From the NCBI GenBank assembly GCA_034687125.1, contig JAQGBZ010000491.1, positions 1-40,584 on the forward strand: 40,584 nucleotides of DNA, read 5' to 3'. This stretch comes from Neelides folsomi (lineage: Eukaryota; Arthropoda; Collembola; Neelipleona; Neelidae). Under the pieces are notes generated by a model. The model searched no databases. It saw only the letters and a program-made list of their open reading frames with translations, and was not told the DNA's origin. Shown in pieces: positions 1 through 11,200 of the stretch. A program made the translations under genes and the position numbers. Each line of letters starts with the position of its first letter. Positions within the stretch are counted from its first letter, which is position 1.

Positions 1-757
1 TTTTTCTATTGGGCATTATGAAACAATGGTCGATTATAACATTATATTTCTCGCCCCGTTACCGGTCAAAGTTCGTACGTAACTTACACTGGAGAATAAA
101 TTCATATTAGTTAACGGCTCTTTTTAAAGTAAATTAAAGCAAACAATTATTTTTAAAACGGATGCACATTGACTGTGCCAAATAAGATGATAAATAAAAT
201 TCAGGAATAGCATAATCACACCATTACAAAACTTATATAATATTTTATCTATTATGTAAAAGTTTGAATTTACTGATATTTCTAAAAAAAAAGTTATATA
301 GTTTATTGAATCTGATAGAGAGCTCAATTTCGACTCGTCTTGTGTAAAATGTAATTATGTGCCATAACCGTACAAAGAGTCTGAGACCTTGAAATTACAA
401 AGCTACATGTTACATTTAATTATTCATTTGTATAAGATTTGTCGTTATTTAGTATAATAAAACAATGATTTATCTTAAATCCTCAATCTAATGTTATTAT
501 TGCATCATATAATTTAAGCATTTTGACTTCGGCATATCCGATAAATGTGATTATCTACGACTGATCCAATACTCACTAAATGTCTAATCTAGTTAACTTA
601 ACTAAAATATCATTTCTATAACCTAAAACTGTATTGCTGCCTACTTAAACCATTATATGTGAGTAAAGTTCTAGGATGACTAGCTAAGGCATAAAATTTG
701 TAAATAAATAAGTGAAGGTCCCATACAATTTTCAGGTATTAGAATTTGAGGTTTGAA
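1..757. other. AT-rich intergenic DNA, no gene seen
   Basis: No exon, RNA gene or clear repeat is visible. Short open frames here are AT-rich and lack splice-site or domain support. Confidence 0.6.
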
Positions 758-763
758 TTTATT
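758..763 (-). terminator. Polyadenylation signal AATAAA (minus)
   Basis: An AATAAA hexamer reads on the minus strand about 115 bases after the stop codon of the small ORF at 877-1041. It is the nearest such signal, so it probably ends that transcript. Confidence 0.45.
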
Positions 764-876
764 GAATTTAAATATTGTTTACCAATTACATGAGCCATGG
801 TTAAAGGGAAAAAATAATTAATTTTGTATTAATTTTGAATTAATTTTAAGTATAATTGCCGTCCATTTTCAATTCC

Positions 877-1041
877 TCATGAAATTGTGCTCTCGGGTCC
901 AGACGATGGTGGGTTTTTGTCGGTTCCACTTTCGGGATTTTGATTGGAGGTGGTGTCACCTTCATCCGCTGCTTGCGTCCCTTCTTGTCCGTTTTCCATC
1001 GGTTCGTCTTCGGCCTTGTTCTTTCCGCAGCATGCACCCAT
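877..1041 (-). CDS. Putative N-myristoylated/palmitoylated acidic small protein (54 aa)
   Basis: The 54-aa product starts MGACCGKNKAED. Gly2 followed by two cysteines and a basic residue is the classic dual acylation signal (N-myristoyl plus S-palmitoyl), so membrane anchoring is inferred. The rest is rich in Glu, Asp, Asn, Gly, Pro and Ser with no hydrophobic core, so probably disordered. The ATG lies 3 bases inside an exon: an AG acceptor ends at 1045 with a perfect CTAAC branch point at 1061-1065. A 5' UTR exon may end at 1262 (CAGG before GTACAA), giving a 217-base intron. GC content is well above its surroundings. I do not recognise an orthologue. It could instead be the last exon of a longer gene, but the Met-Gly start argues for a complete ORF. 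Confidence 0.5.
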   Translation of the reverse strand: MGACCGKNKAEDEPMENGQEGTQAADEGDTTSNQNPESGTDKNPPSSGPESTIS

Positions 1042-1509
1042 TATCTACGAATTAATCAGTGTTAGATATTGCATAATGTTAACCTTTGGCATTTTATAAT
1101 ACCTTACGATGTTAGATGTAGATTGCACCTCGTAAAAAAACAAAAATGACCTGAAAATCAAATACAATTTATCAATTTCAATCTTTAACTTTAATAAATC
1201 AATAAATGTTCTTTAGCTTTATAAAGGAAATGTTTAGTAGGTAATGATGTCGTGCTTGTACCCTGAGTTGAAGGGGGCTGAAGAACTCGGAGGGCAATTG
1301 GCGCCCGGATGGATTGGACTCGGGATGGGAGAGAAAAAGAAAATGGTCTTTCTTTGGGAAAAGCAAAAAGTGAAAACAAGATAAGACTCAAGAGAATATA
1401 TTTGAACTCCATTTAAAATTTGCTTGGATACAACGAAAAAATAAATTAAAATATCTGAATACTCGTTACAACATAAATAAAACGATTACACAATAGATAT
1501 CCAATATAT
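1042..1509. other. Upstream region and possible 5' exon of the small acylated protein
   Basis: About 1262-1390 is GC-richer and reads on the minus strand into a plausible donor at 1261/1262. It may be a non-coding first exon. The open frame across it has a hydrophobic start but no domain, so I do not call it coding. The rest is AT-rich. Confidence 0.25.
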
Positions 1510-1702
1510 TATCTCGAAAACGCAATTAATGTGAGACACAGGTCCTTATGGCACTGCACAAAAACATATAGTTTGTTTAGATTAAAAAATAGTTTTATAG
1601 AGATTTTCATATAAATCTATTTTTAATTTCAAAACAAACTACTTGTATATGTTTTTTGTGCATACCTAACCTGTGTCTCACATAAATTGCGTTATCCAGA
1701 TA
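1510..1702. repeat. Foldback/MITE-like inverted repeat (~193 bp)
   Basis: The two halves are near-complementary along their whole length, with the centre near 1606. GTGAGACACAGGT at about 1530 returns inverted as ACCTGTGTCTCAC near 1670-1682. AACGCAATT near 1519 is inverted as AATTGCGTT near 1686. Inner blocks around GTTTGTTTAG and CAAAACAAAC also pair, with small indels. There is no ORF. This is the structure of a non-autonomous foldback element. A target duplication could not be resolved in the AT-rich flanks. Confidence 0.75.
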
Positions 1703-1817
1703 TTATTATGGTAAAAAATGTAATTCATAAAATGTTCTATATATCTCTCTGTATAATACAATAATACGTTATGGTAAGTAATAAATATAGGATTATTATT
1801 CTAACGTTATTTAACAA

Positions 1818-1823
1818 TTTTAT
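1818..1823 (-). terminator. Polyadenylation signal of the SUMO protease gene
   Basis: AATAAA on the minus strand lies about 25 bases after the stop codon of the SENP-like gene, which is a normal spacing for a short 3' UTR. Confidence 0.6.
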
Positions 1824-1846
1824 TAATTAAGCAAATTTTGTTCTTA

Positions 1847-4800
1847 TTATAAGTGAAAGTTAAACGTGAGAATCTCGTAGGTCATCTTCCTTCGAAAGAA
1901 TTGCATGTCCTTTTCACAGAAATTGAACGGGACATTTCTTGAGATATGCTCTGCAAATTGACACATGAAAATGCCGCAGTCGTAAGCATTTACCTGTTCG
2001 GGGAGTTTATCCTGAAAGGAAACACAATTTTGTAAAATTTCTTTAAAAGTTATGCCACACTTGTTCAATTTTTTTTAGAGTATGTTGGTATAATAAAATA
2101 AAATTAGGAACTTACTCCCCCGTACAGTTGTGTGGTTTTGTAGTCTTTGAATGTTAAATTAAAACTCGGATTTTGACTCTTGAGTATAAACCTAACGACC
2201 CTTAGATAATCAGTGAATTTCTAAAAATGAAAAATAATGGTTGTTTTGAAAAAAAGATTATTTAGTTAATACATAATTAACCCTTCAGCGTGGAAACAAA
2301 CGATGGAAACAAACGTTATTTTTATGGGCTGATATCAAAATCTGATTATGAATAATATGGGAAACAATTTTCAAATGTGCATTTGGAAACGGGGATGAAT
2401 TTGAGCATTCAAAGTTCCGTTTTGTGAGAAACTTATTTTACTTCCTATGTCGAAACCTTCCACATAGTTATTGTAATTTTATTATAAAAAGTACATTTAA
2501 TTATATAATGCACATTAAATATCTCGAAACAAGGATCAATACAAAGGGCCACATTGCATTTTGGACAAAAGAATCGGGTCCGCTTTTGAGTTTTGTTAAT
2601 TGAACACACTTTGCACCGACAAATTCCAATTGGGTGATGAAGAGTTGATTGATTTCTCTTGGGGAAATGTTTACCGACAAGCCGATTTGGAACTTGTTGA
2701 CTTCTTTGTTGGACGTCCAGAGTAGCAAGAAGTTGTGACACCAATTTGGAACGGAAGATTAAAATGTTGCAATTTGGATTGATTGATTTGAACATTGCAA
2801 AGGAATTGTAAATAATGAGATCCAAGAGATGAAGGAACAATTTGATATACCATCGAATACTCTTCCGGCTTACGTTGTATGGACTAATTTCCATGTCCGC
2901 CAGGTCAACTGATCTTGCAAAGTTGTTGTAGTCCAAGATGGATATTGGCTTCTGGATCGGGTCACCAAAGTTCCTTTCGATCCTTCCGTTCCTTTCAATC
3001 ATTTCATGGTGATGGCAGGTTGAAATCATATGAACGTTTCTTTTTGACCTCCATTGCTCAACCTGAATTCCATTTGAGGTCCACGCTTCAGCTTGACCCT
3101 TGGGAAGATTTACTAACAACAATGATTCATCAATCGCTTGATCCTGATGGGGGATTAACATTTGACCAAATTCATTCATTGCCATTTCCCAAAGTTCCTC
3201 TTCATTTTTCTCATTGTCACCTGGAACTTGATCTTCATTGTTTGAGAAATGGAGAAAGCGGAGAATTTCTTTGTATCTGTCAGAGGTGAGGATGAACGGA
3301 ATCATGGGTCCTCCCACAATTGAATCACGACTCCAGAGCAATTTTCGGTTTCCTATCGATTCCCATCAGTATTTGTACGCAGATGAACCTCGAAAGATTG
3401 TTGGTTCACTTGTGAGGTTTGTCCATGTTTTCATTCTTTTTGTATTCCTTTGTTTCATGACCTCAGAGAGCCAGTGTTGTTCAGCAAAGCGATTGGATTC
3501 CCTCACAATTAAATTCTTCGTTTCATCAGAAAGCAGAAGATTGAAGCATTTAATTTGTGTTTCTCTCTTCCTCTGGTACGGTCCACCCAGAGAGTTGATT
3601 GTCAAATGTTTCGACATAAGGAGTAGGGTCGTGTGCCTTTGTTTTATCCAGTTCCATGTGTAGGATGGTGCGGAGAGTTGTTGAACATTTGGTTGTCGTT
3701 GCTCATCCATTTGAATCGGAGTGACATTTTCATTTTGTAGTTCATGTTGAAAAGTTCCATTTCTTATTAGTAAATTAAAATAATTTATTTTATGTAAAGG
3801 TTATAAAATTATTGTTTATTTAGCATTAAGTTTTACTATTTAAATCCACGAAAGGATCTTCATCGTTAGTTTGAAAACTATCCTCATCATCCGACTCAGG
3901 TTGACGAGGTAAGTCGTTGAATAATTCATTGTCCATCATAGGATTAACAAAGATTTGATCATCATCATTCTCTTTGTCAGATTCATCAGATGAAATCTCA
4001 TAATTGACTAGTTGAATTCTTGACATACTCACCTATATTCATACCCAGTAATATTGAGAACTTTTAATTTATTCAAGTGTAATATTCTATTATATAATCA
4101 ATATTTAATTTACCTTTATTTATCTCAGGTGAGTCGGTTTGTTGATTAATTTAATGTAAATTGGAAAGAACATTATGGATGGGCAAAATCAATAGAGAAT
4201 TCGAATTCACTTTTGACTGGTATGAACGTACAACCAGTCCATATTTTTAGAGGTTTTGTTAGTGGTGTGAACGTGTTACCATCCCATAAAATTCATCATA
4301 TTTAAATTGGTAAAACATATTTACTAGTCTACAAATTTGACGTCTTTATAAACGGTAAAGCATTGATACCAGCCCATGAAAATGAAGGTTTCTAAGGTGG
4401 TAAGACATCTATAACGCTTCACGCCAAAGGGTTAAATTTGGTTATGAGACAACAACAGAAAAATACTCATTGAATGAATATACCTTTATGCACGGCTTGT
4501 TGTCGTGATTTTTGGAATCATAAAGAGAAATCTTCTTTATTTTATTGTCGAGAACAATTAGAATCCAATGACTAGAAACGTTGACAGGAACCATCACGAG
4601 ATCAAACTCAAAAATATTTTTCTGAAATGTAATTGAATTTCAATATACAATTAAATGCGTTTTATATTCCTACACAAAAGCTCTTCGTTTTGTAGGCATG
4701 AGTCTTTTTATGATATCTTATTTAAACAATTCGATAATAAGAAAAGGTTCATCATAATTAACTTTACCCCCATAGAACAATCTTGAACTGCTGGGCAATC

Positions 4801-6339
4801 TTGACCATTGGATTCTAGCAATCGATAAAAAAAAGTCTGATAGATAAAGACTGAAGGAAGAGAAGTATCGTTATTGTTTCTGTCTTGGATCATTTCTAAA
4901 TAGAAATCAATGACCTAAAAACAAAACCAATCAAAATGATCATAAAACAATAATAATATATAATACAAAAAGGGTTGTGTTATAAATTTAATTTAGTTTA
5001 ATTTATTTATATTTATGTACCCGATCCGATATCCATTCTTTGCGGTAAAGCTGGCGAAGTTCCAGAGTTATTACACCGATCCCGTACTTCACAGCAATCC
5101 GTTTGTTATTTTCACTCTCAAGCTATTTTTACAAAATTAATAACAAATTAAAATTTATTGGGAATCTTTAAAACATCAACCATAAGTTATAATTTGAATA
5201 TTGAATGAGTAAAACACTGACCGTTTCTTTGACATGTTCGAGCATTGCTGGAGTTATTTCTTTCATTGAATATTGACTGTGTTTCTCTTCAAGACACTTG
5301 TTAATTTCTTCCTCTTTTTTAGGCAGATCTAAATCAGGAAAAAGATCCTCCTCTACTTCTACTTTATTTTCATCATCAGCAGTAATCTCGTCAAGTGCCT
5401 GTGAAATCTCCATTGGGCTTGAGAGTATCTTCCTAGGCCCAAGGCTAGTGTTTCTTTCAGGGCTCTTCGTCCTTCTTCTCAAAATTTCCTTCTCCATTGT
5501 CTCTGTTCTGGGATTCTTCGATGAAAAGTAAGGGGACGAACGTCTAAACACAGGAGTGCTCAGATGTCCAATTTTCCTCACATGTCTCATTCCATTTGTT
5601 CTGGATGGTGTTTCGGGTTTTAATTCTCTCAAAACGTTAGTTGAAAGTTTGGAGGGTGAAGAAATTATCTGCATCGTTTCGTCGTTTGAATTAGAAGTCG
5701 GACTGCTTTCTTCTTGAGGAGACTGAATAATGAATCCTTTATTGAAACAACCAGGGCTGCTGTTTTCTTCGTTTTCCCTTTCAAGTTCTTTTAATTGTTC
5801 AGGTGTAGAATCTGGATCTGCGAACCAGTATGGAGAAATTTTGCTGGTGGGGCTTACTTCCACAGGAGAAACTTCCTTGGCACGTTTTTCTTCTAACCGT
5901 TGTTTAAACCCCTGATGAAATTCGTCTGATTGTAAATAGAGTTTGAAATGATTGATGTCTGCTCGATTGTAGTTTTGTCTAAGCATCATGTTGATTTCTG
6001 GAAAATTGGCCTGATCTCTGAAGTAATTTAAGAATTTTCGTGCCACTCTCTTCTTCCTCTCATCAGTATTGACTGTGACGCGATATCCTTGCCCCAAGAA
6101 TTTTGGTTGATTCAGCATTGAAAGAATGGATGATTCGTTGGCAGCATCTTTAAGTGGAACATCCTCCAAGGATTCACAATATTGCTTAAATAATGGCCAA
6201 TAAAGTCTTTCCTTCTTTGGAGTTTCTAAAATTAAAGATCAATCCATTATTATAAGTTGAACTTAATTTGACGAAAAATGGTAAAATATAGCGAGCGAAG
6301 TAAATTACAACTTTATATCTTACCGTATAAGCTTTCCAA
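1847..6339 (-). CDS. SENP/Ulp1-family SUMO-specific cysteine protease (C48), 5' end not found
   Basis: Removes SUMO from proteins or matures its precursor. Minus-strand exons: 6339-6324 (16 nt), 6225-5222, 5122-5021, 4914-4768, 4703-4674 (30 nt), 4621-4484, 2220-2116, 2011-1847. They total 1707 nt in frame (568 aa plus stop). The C-terminal ~230 residues are the Ulp1 domain: the WISDRVIDFYLEM block; catalytic His in NVSSHW and Asp in LYDS (exon 4484-4621); Gln in LPEQVN and catalytic Cys in AYDCGIFMC (last exon). All triad residues are present. The ~340-residue N-terminal part is charged, rich in Ser-Pro sites and probably disordered. A piggyBac element sits in the intron between the His/Asp exon and the exon at 2116-2220. 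The start codon and first exon upstream of 6339 were not identified, and the two micro-exons are inferred from phase. SENP1/2-like assignment is likely; exact paralogue unknown. Confidence 0.88.
2281..2337. repeat. piggyBac left terminal and subterminal repeat
   Basis: Begins directly after TTAA with CCCTTCAGCGTG. A short direct repeat GGAAACAAACG follows at about 2292-2314, then the subterminal block TTTTTATGGGCTGATATCA, which is inverted at the other end. Confidence 0.8.
2445..4026 (-). pseudogene. Degenerate piggyBac transposase
   Basis: Fragments run from the N-terminus at high coordinates. An acidic start (MSRIQLVNYEISSDESD, 4026-3826) is followed by a stop or intron. The N-terminal transposase segment with FNLLLSDETKNLIVRESNR ends at 3366. 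After a frame break, an open frame covers 3341-2445. This last piece has the RFLHFSNN block and the first catalytic Asp (AIDESLLL), then jumps straight to the later LPKGQ block. The segment carrying the second catalytic Asp is missing, roughly 100-150 residues by family length. The third Asp region (SVDLADMEI) and the Cys-rich C-terminal zinc domain (CRCKVC, FFCPKC) remain. With an internal deletion and broken frames it cannot encode an active enzyme. Confidence 0.85.
4363..4431. repeat. piggyBac right terminal and subterminal repeat
   Basis: Contains TGATACCAGCCCATGAAAAT, the inverse of the left subterminal block, and ends CACGCCAAAGGG directly before TTAA. Related motifs ACCAGTCCATA and ACCATCCCATA occur just inside (about 4234-4290), suggesting repeated transposase-binding sites. 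Confidence 0.75.
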
Positions 6340-7115
6340 CTATTAGTGTTAGCATACGCATAAAATTATAAATTATATATTATGTAACAATGATTTTATG
6401 ATTATGTTATAAGGAATTAATAATAAAAATTATTACGCATAATGCGGGGATTTTCCCTCGCTCACGTTCACTCAGCAGTCAGCACATTTAATGAATTAAT
6501 TCTTGTTTCTCTTTCTGTGTTGACTAAATAATCACAGATTAGAATCACAGGAATGAAAACATTTCGGAAGACATTTTAGGTTAAACGGTGTTAAACGTTT
6601 AATTCTAGATTTAAAAACAAAACAAACATAACACCAAGTAAAATAATATAAACAAAGCAAAGAAAATCAAAGAAATGAATTGGGGGATATTTTGTACCTT
6701 TACCTCTCTTAAAAGTCAGGGTTTATTCTCTTGTTTAAAAATTGTATTAAAAGTGAAACATTGTGAATGTTATACATTTGCACGTGTCATTCATTTTCTC
6801 GATAAATATTTAAATAAGCTTAATTTGAAAGGTGTGATAAGACGTTTGATTAAAAATGATAACTCTCTTGGTCTTAAAATGAGTTATAATATTAAATGCG
6901 ACATACTGATAGAATTGATTTGTAATAATCATTGTGAAATGCATTATGTTTACTCATGTATTTTTGTATGTCCCTACTCCCTAAAGACAATTCTTTCGTT
7001 TTTTATAATTATCACTTCTGATCTCAATCCAAATCACAAACAGCAACTCTTTTATATAATCACCAAAGACGCTGTTGTTTAACTCATAAATAGTAGGTAG
7101 GATACCTATGTATAC
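6340..7115. other. Region upstream of the SUMO protease; one unsupported ORF
   Basis: The 5' exon(s) of the minus-strand SENP gene should lie here or beyond, but no ATG exon with the right phase could be chosen. A plus-strand open frame of 135 codons at 6675-7082 is unusually long for such AT-rich DNA. It has no recognisable domain, signal peptide or splice context, so I leave it as a hypothetical at best. Confidence 0.2.
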
Positions 7116-7720
7116 CTATCCCAAGATATGTGCATCGGTCTTACTGTATGTTTTTACGTACAACCTGTCTTTCCAATTTTTATAAATGACCAAGTAATTA
7201 ATTACTACTATCCTACACTTAAATGATGTTGATTTTGAATCCGATAAAAGAATGAACCGAGTCAAGTTCTGGATGGAAAAATTCCGTCGATCCAAACCAA
7301 AACGTAGAAGAAGTGACCATCTCATCCTCATCATCTAACGACCTAACGATCAACATCCAATATACTCGGATCAGTAAGAGTGAGTCGCGTGAATCGGACC
7401 CAGGATGAAGGAGCTTTAAGATGGTGGGCGATTGGGCAGACAGACGCTTGATTGTTCTCCCTTCCTTCCGATCTCATCTTATCGGTTTGAGGATCGGCCG
7501 ACCTCCGACTCCTCTCCAAGATCACCAGTCCGCAGAGGGCTAGCAGAGCAGAACCGAACAAGACTCACAAAGTCCCGTCCACCACCATCAGCTTCCTCAA
7601 CAAAGGCTCATCTTCTCGAGCTCATCTTGGAACGTTCCCAAAATCCCTCCCTCTGCATAAATGAATATATCGACGTACGTCAAAAGGGAAATCCAGAAGT
7701 AATCAAATTATGCTTTTTCT
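7116..7720. other. GC-richer island with minus-strand open frames, function unknown
   Basis: Two blocks stand out from the AT-rich background. On the minus strand 7346-7561 reads a hydrophobic stretch (LFGSALLALCGLVIL) followed by a basic segment, like a signal peptide, but lacks an ATG and has a stop just upstream. A second minus-strand frame at about 7213-7334 begins after a possible acceptor with DDEDEMVTSS. The gap between them is too short for a normal intron. These may be exons of a small secreted protein or only regulatory DNA. Confidence 0.2.
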
Positions 7721-7829
7721 CATAAGGTTTATGAATAAATTATTATGATTGTTGTTTATGTTTACAAAGCGGTCGAAGTGTGTCGAGGCTCCGACACATT
7801 TTCCTTAATTAACTTAATGATGGCTGCAT

Positions 7830-8204
7830 TTCCTGCGCTCATCTCCCGTCCCGCCCTCGGCCGTGGGTGAGATGAGCCGGCCGGAGTCTCAGCTTCCTCT
7901 TACCCAAGGAGGGAGATGAGAGGAAGTGAGCAAGGCCGAAGATCCTTCAAGCATGTCTTGACCTCCGGCTCAACCGGAACGAGTCCATTCAACGCGCAGG
8001 GATCCGCAATTTTCCCCCTCCACGAATGGTCGCCCTCATTAATATTCAGTTCGGGGGATGGTGGCGGGTGGCGGGGTCGGGTCGAAGAAGCTCCGAGGAC
8101 CCTCCAAACACTTGTCCCGCCTGACCTCCTTCTCCTCACGCAACCCACATCCGGTCAATCCGACGACCGGCAGCCAGTCTCAGCCCACACCTTGGCTGAG
8201 CAAC
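7830..8204 (+). promoter_or_regulatory. GC-rich 5' flank of the PAN-domain gene
   Basis: High GC content begins near 7830 and ends at the donor of coding exon 1 (8259). No TATA box is evident. It probably holds the promoter and 5' UTR. An upstream in-frame ATG at 8058 would add 49 residues, but the start at 8205 gives a clean signal peptide and is preferred. Confidence 0.35.
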
Positions 8205-11200
8205 ATGCTCTCTAACATCCTCTTCGTCGCGACGTTGCTCGCCCTTGCTGCTGCACCTGGTATGAACATTTAACTTTATTTAATCACGAGATTAAACGAA
8301 TCCTCCAGAGCTAAAACCGGCATTTTGATATTCCATAAAAACTTAGCTTGGTTTTATACATTTTACTATTGTTATAAAATAAACAATATCACTATCAATA
8401 TCGGTATAAGAGAAAATACCATTTTTCATAATAATTAAGAGGAATTAAAATACAGTTTTTAGGTTTTTATACTTTAGATCCAATTATTTATTTTATTTCG
8501 AAATGATTATTCATTTAAAGAATGTTAGGATTAATGTCGTATTATTTCAAAACTTTTATAATTGTTTATATAATTAAGTTTTTATTAAAAAATAACAAAG
8601 ATCGATTAAAATTTTTAAACATGTTTAAAGGAACTCGGTTGAGGAACTTTCTCCTTCTAAACGAACTTTTAAATTGCTTCCTTTCAATTCTTTCGCTCAC
8701 TTTCTTCAATGGAAAGGAAGTCGACATTTCCAAAGTCTATGATTATGATTAGTTGGTAAAAATTATTTCATAATCCAAAGATCCAAACTAGGTAAATAAA
8801 TAATAGCTCATTGTATACTACATAAAATATGGTACGTGTATACATTATATTTATTAGGTATTTATTAAGGTATATAATTAGGTATTGATATTTTAACTCC
8901 AAATACCTCCTTTTAGGTTCAATGTTTTATTAGAATAAAAAGCATAAACCTTATTATGAATAATAATTTAATGGGTTTTACTATGTATTGTTTACATTTG
9001 CATTGTGCTGCACTAGTTTACATAAGTATTATATGCAATTTTAGTCTCATTTTTCCTATTTTCGTAGTACTTACTGGTTAAAGGTAATTCTTAATTATCA
9101 TAAGTGCCTATTGGATGAGGCATAGAAAGTTATATTCGTTAATCCAATACATATAAAATATTTAATCAGCTACATAATAGAGCAAAAGACTAAAACTCTT
9201 CATTAATTATTAAACTAAAATTTTGAATGAAAATAACATAACGGCTATATGAATTTATATTTTTATATAGAGTAAGTGCAACATGCTTAGCTTATAATTA
9301 AATGACAATAAATGTATTATCGCACTAAAAAAGATTTCGAAATGACAATTTCCGTTTATATGTATTCGAGGGTAGTGTTGTACATTTTCGAAGACTCCAA
9401 AAATATTTTGTGCTCGTTCATTTCCTCACACAATGAAGTGTACATGTGTAGTAAGTTGGCAAAGTAGGTTAAATATTTTTATTTCTATTCACTTTCACAT
9501 CACGAGAGTTATTAAATTTCATTTCACTTACAATCCCATACTCACCAACTATTATTTAAGGTGTATATGGTAAATGGATTAACATACTTTTATATCCCAA
9601 AATACAATTAAAAAGTACCTGAACCAATATGAATACCAAATAAATAATTGTATTTCGGTTTACAATCATTTTTTATAAAAGCAATACTACCTATACAATA
9701 TATCTAGGTTTATTATATCTGCGAATATGCCTATGAGTAAAATTGAAAGGTTCTTGTATACATTTGTTATTTATATTCTATCATAACTAGTTTGAGTATT
9801 CAGGAGAATAAACAAACTTGAACCTAACTTTTTTGTTATTAATATATTTTATGTATGTGAACCAAATTAAGAGTCAAAATATTGAATTGTCCTTGCGAAA
9901 TGAAATGATTCATAATTTATTTACTTTAGATCCAGGATGCTACGTGAAATGGTTAATAGGACACAAGTTAAATCATGGACTTCGTGTAGACGGAAATATC
10001 ACGCTCGAGATGTGTAAACTGGAGTGTGTGCGCCTCAAGGGCTGTGCCGCATTTGCTTTCGGAAGTGGTGAATGTGAACTTGCGACCCGAAGAAGTCGAT
10101 CCATTAGCAATGTCACACTCGACTATGCCGACCTCGAGAAGAAAACAAGCTATGACGTTTACATCGAAAGGGATGATTGTGGAGCTGGAAAAGCCCCAGT
10201 GGGTTTAATTGAACATTTGAGACTCCAACAAGCATTGTCTGAAACAAGTCCGGCATACTCGGCCGGCGGAGTTCCCCTCGATTGCTTTTACAGGCTCATG
10301 AGTGGGAAGAGGCTCGTCAAACATCATGTCTTGAAAGGAAAAAGCGTCTCAACGCTCCAAGAATGTCAAGATTCGTGTATTTCTGAAAAGTCTTTCGACT
10401 GCCGCGGAGTTTCCTATCGCTATATGCCAAGTGGATATACCTACAACGTGGCAAATTGCGAGCTTTCACCGTTCTACCTCGTAGACAAACTTGGGCATAT
10501 GAGATACGACTTCATTGACGACTACGACTACGACTATTTCCAGAGGGAACCAAAATGCAATACGAATAATAACGTTGGATTTGGAGGTAATGCAAAAAAA
10601 TCTTCTTTAGCGCTAATGTCTTGAAGCTTCTTTTTTAATTTCTAATTTGAGTTAAATGAGCAGTTCGGAAGTGCGTTGTGTGTTTAGAGTGTGTGGTAGT
10701 ATAATTTAATAATGGTGTAATTACATATTTTACGGGGTTGAGTTCCTCGTAAAATTGAAGGCGGAAGATTAAATTAAAAAACGCATATATTTAACAGTAT
10801 GTTCACGAATTGGGCGTCGGTCGTCGAAGGTGAGAACAGTGGTGAAGTCAAGCGTGGTGAACACACTGATTCAATGCGAATATCTCTGTGCTACAGCCTT
10901 CTTCCGCTGTAAGGCTTTCTCCTTCAGGTAACCAATTAAAATTATGATGATCTTCCTTTCAAACCGCAGCCAATTAAATATTAATTTCAACTTTTCCATA
11001 AAAAATACATAAATTAGGAAATCCATTCTTTATTTAGACACACTGAGCGAGGAGGAGATCAGCAGTACCATCGGAATGCCAATCCTGACAATTGCCTTCT
11101 TCACAATATAGACATCGACACATCTAGAGATATTGAATCAGATAGAGATTTCGATGTTTATGAAATGGGAAGTCTCGTGAACAATGAATGCGTTCTTCTC

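Larger units (their letters stand above)
2281..4431 (-). mobile_element. piggyBac-family DNA transposon (2151 bp), intronic
   Basis: The element is bounded by TTAA at 2277-2280 and TTAA at 4432-4435, the target duplication typical of piggyBac. Its ends are inverted repeats: CCCTTCAGCGTG on the left, CCCTTTGGCGTG read inward from the right. A subterminal inverted pair shares a TGATAYCAGCCCAT core (2317-2337 and 4363-4384). Inside are transposase fragments on the minus strand. It lies within the SENP gene intron 2221-4483, in the same orientation as the host gene. Removing the element plus one TTAA leaves a 108-base intron, close to other introns of that gene. Confidence 0.93.

Noticed and set aside
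2915..3663. Plus-strand open frames of 124 and 141 codons
   Set aside because: They are antisense shadows of the piggyBac transposase.
6675..7082. 135-codon plus-strand open frame
   Set aside because: AT-rich composition, no domain, no splice or promoter signal. Long by chance standards but not enough to call a gene.
9818..9929. In-frame extension upstream of PAN exon 2, with a hydrophobic start that could be an alternative signal peptide
   Set aside because: The apparent start is TTG rather than ATG, the stretch is AT-rich, and the acceptor at 9929 joins exon 1 in perfect phase to a proper signal peptide.
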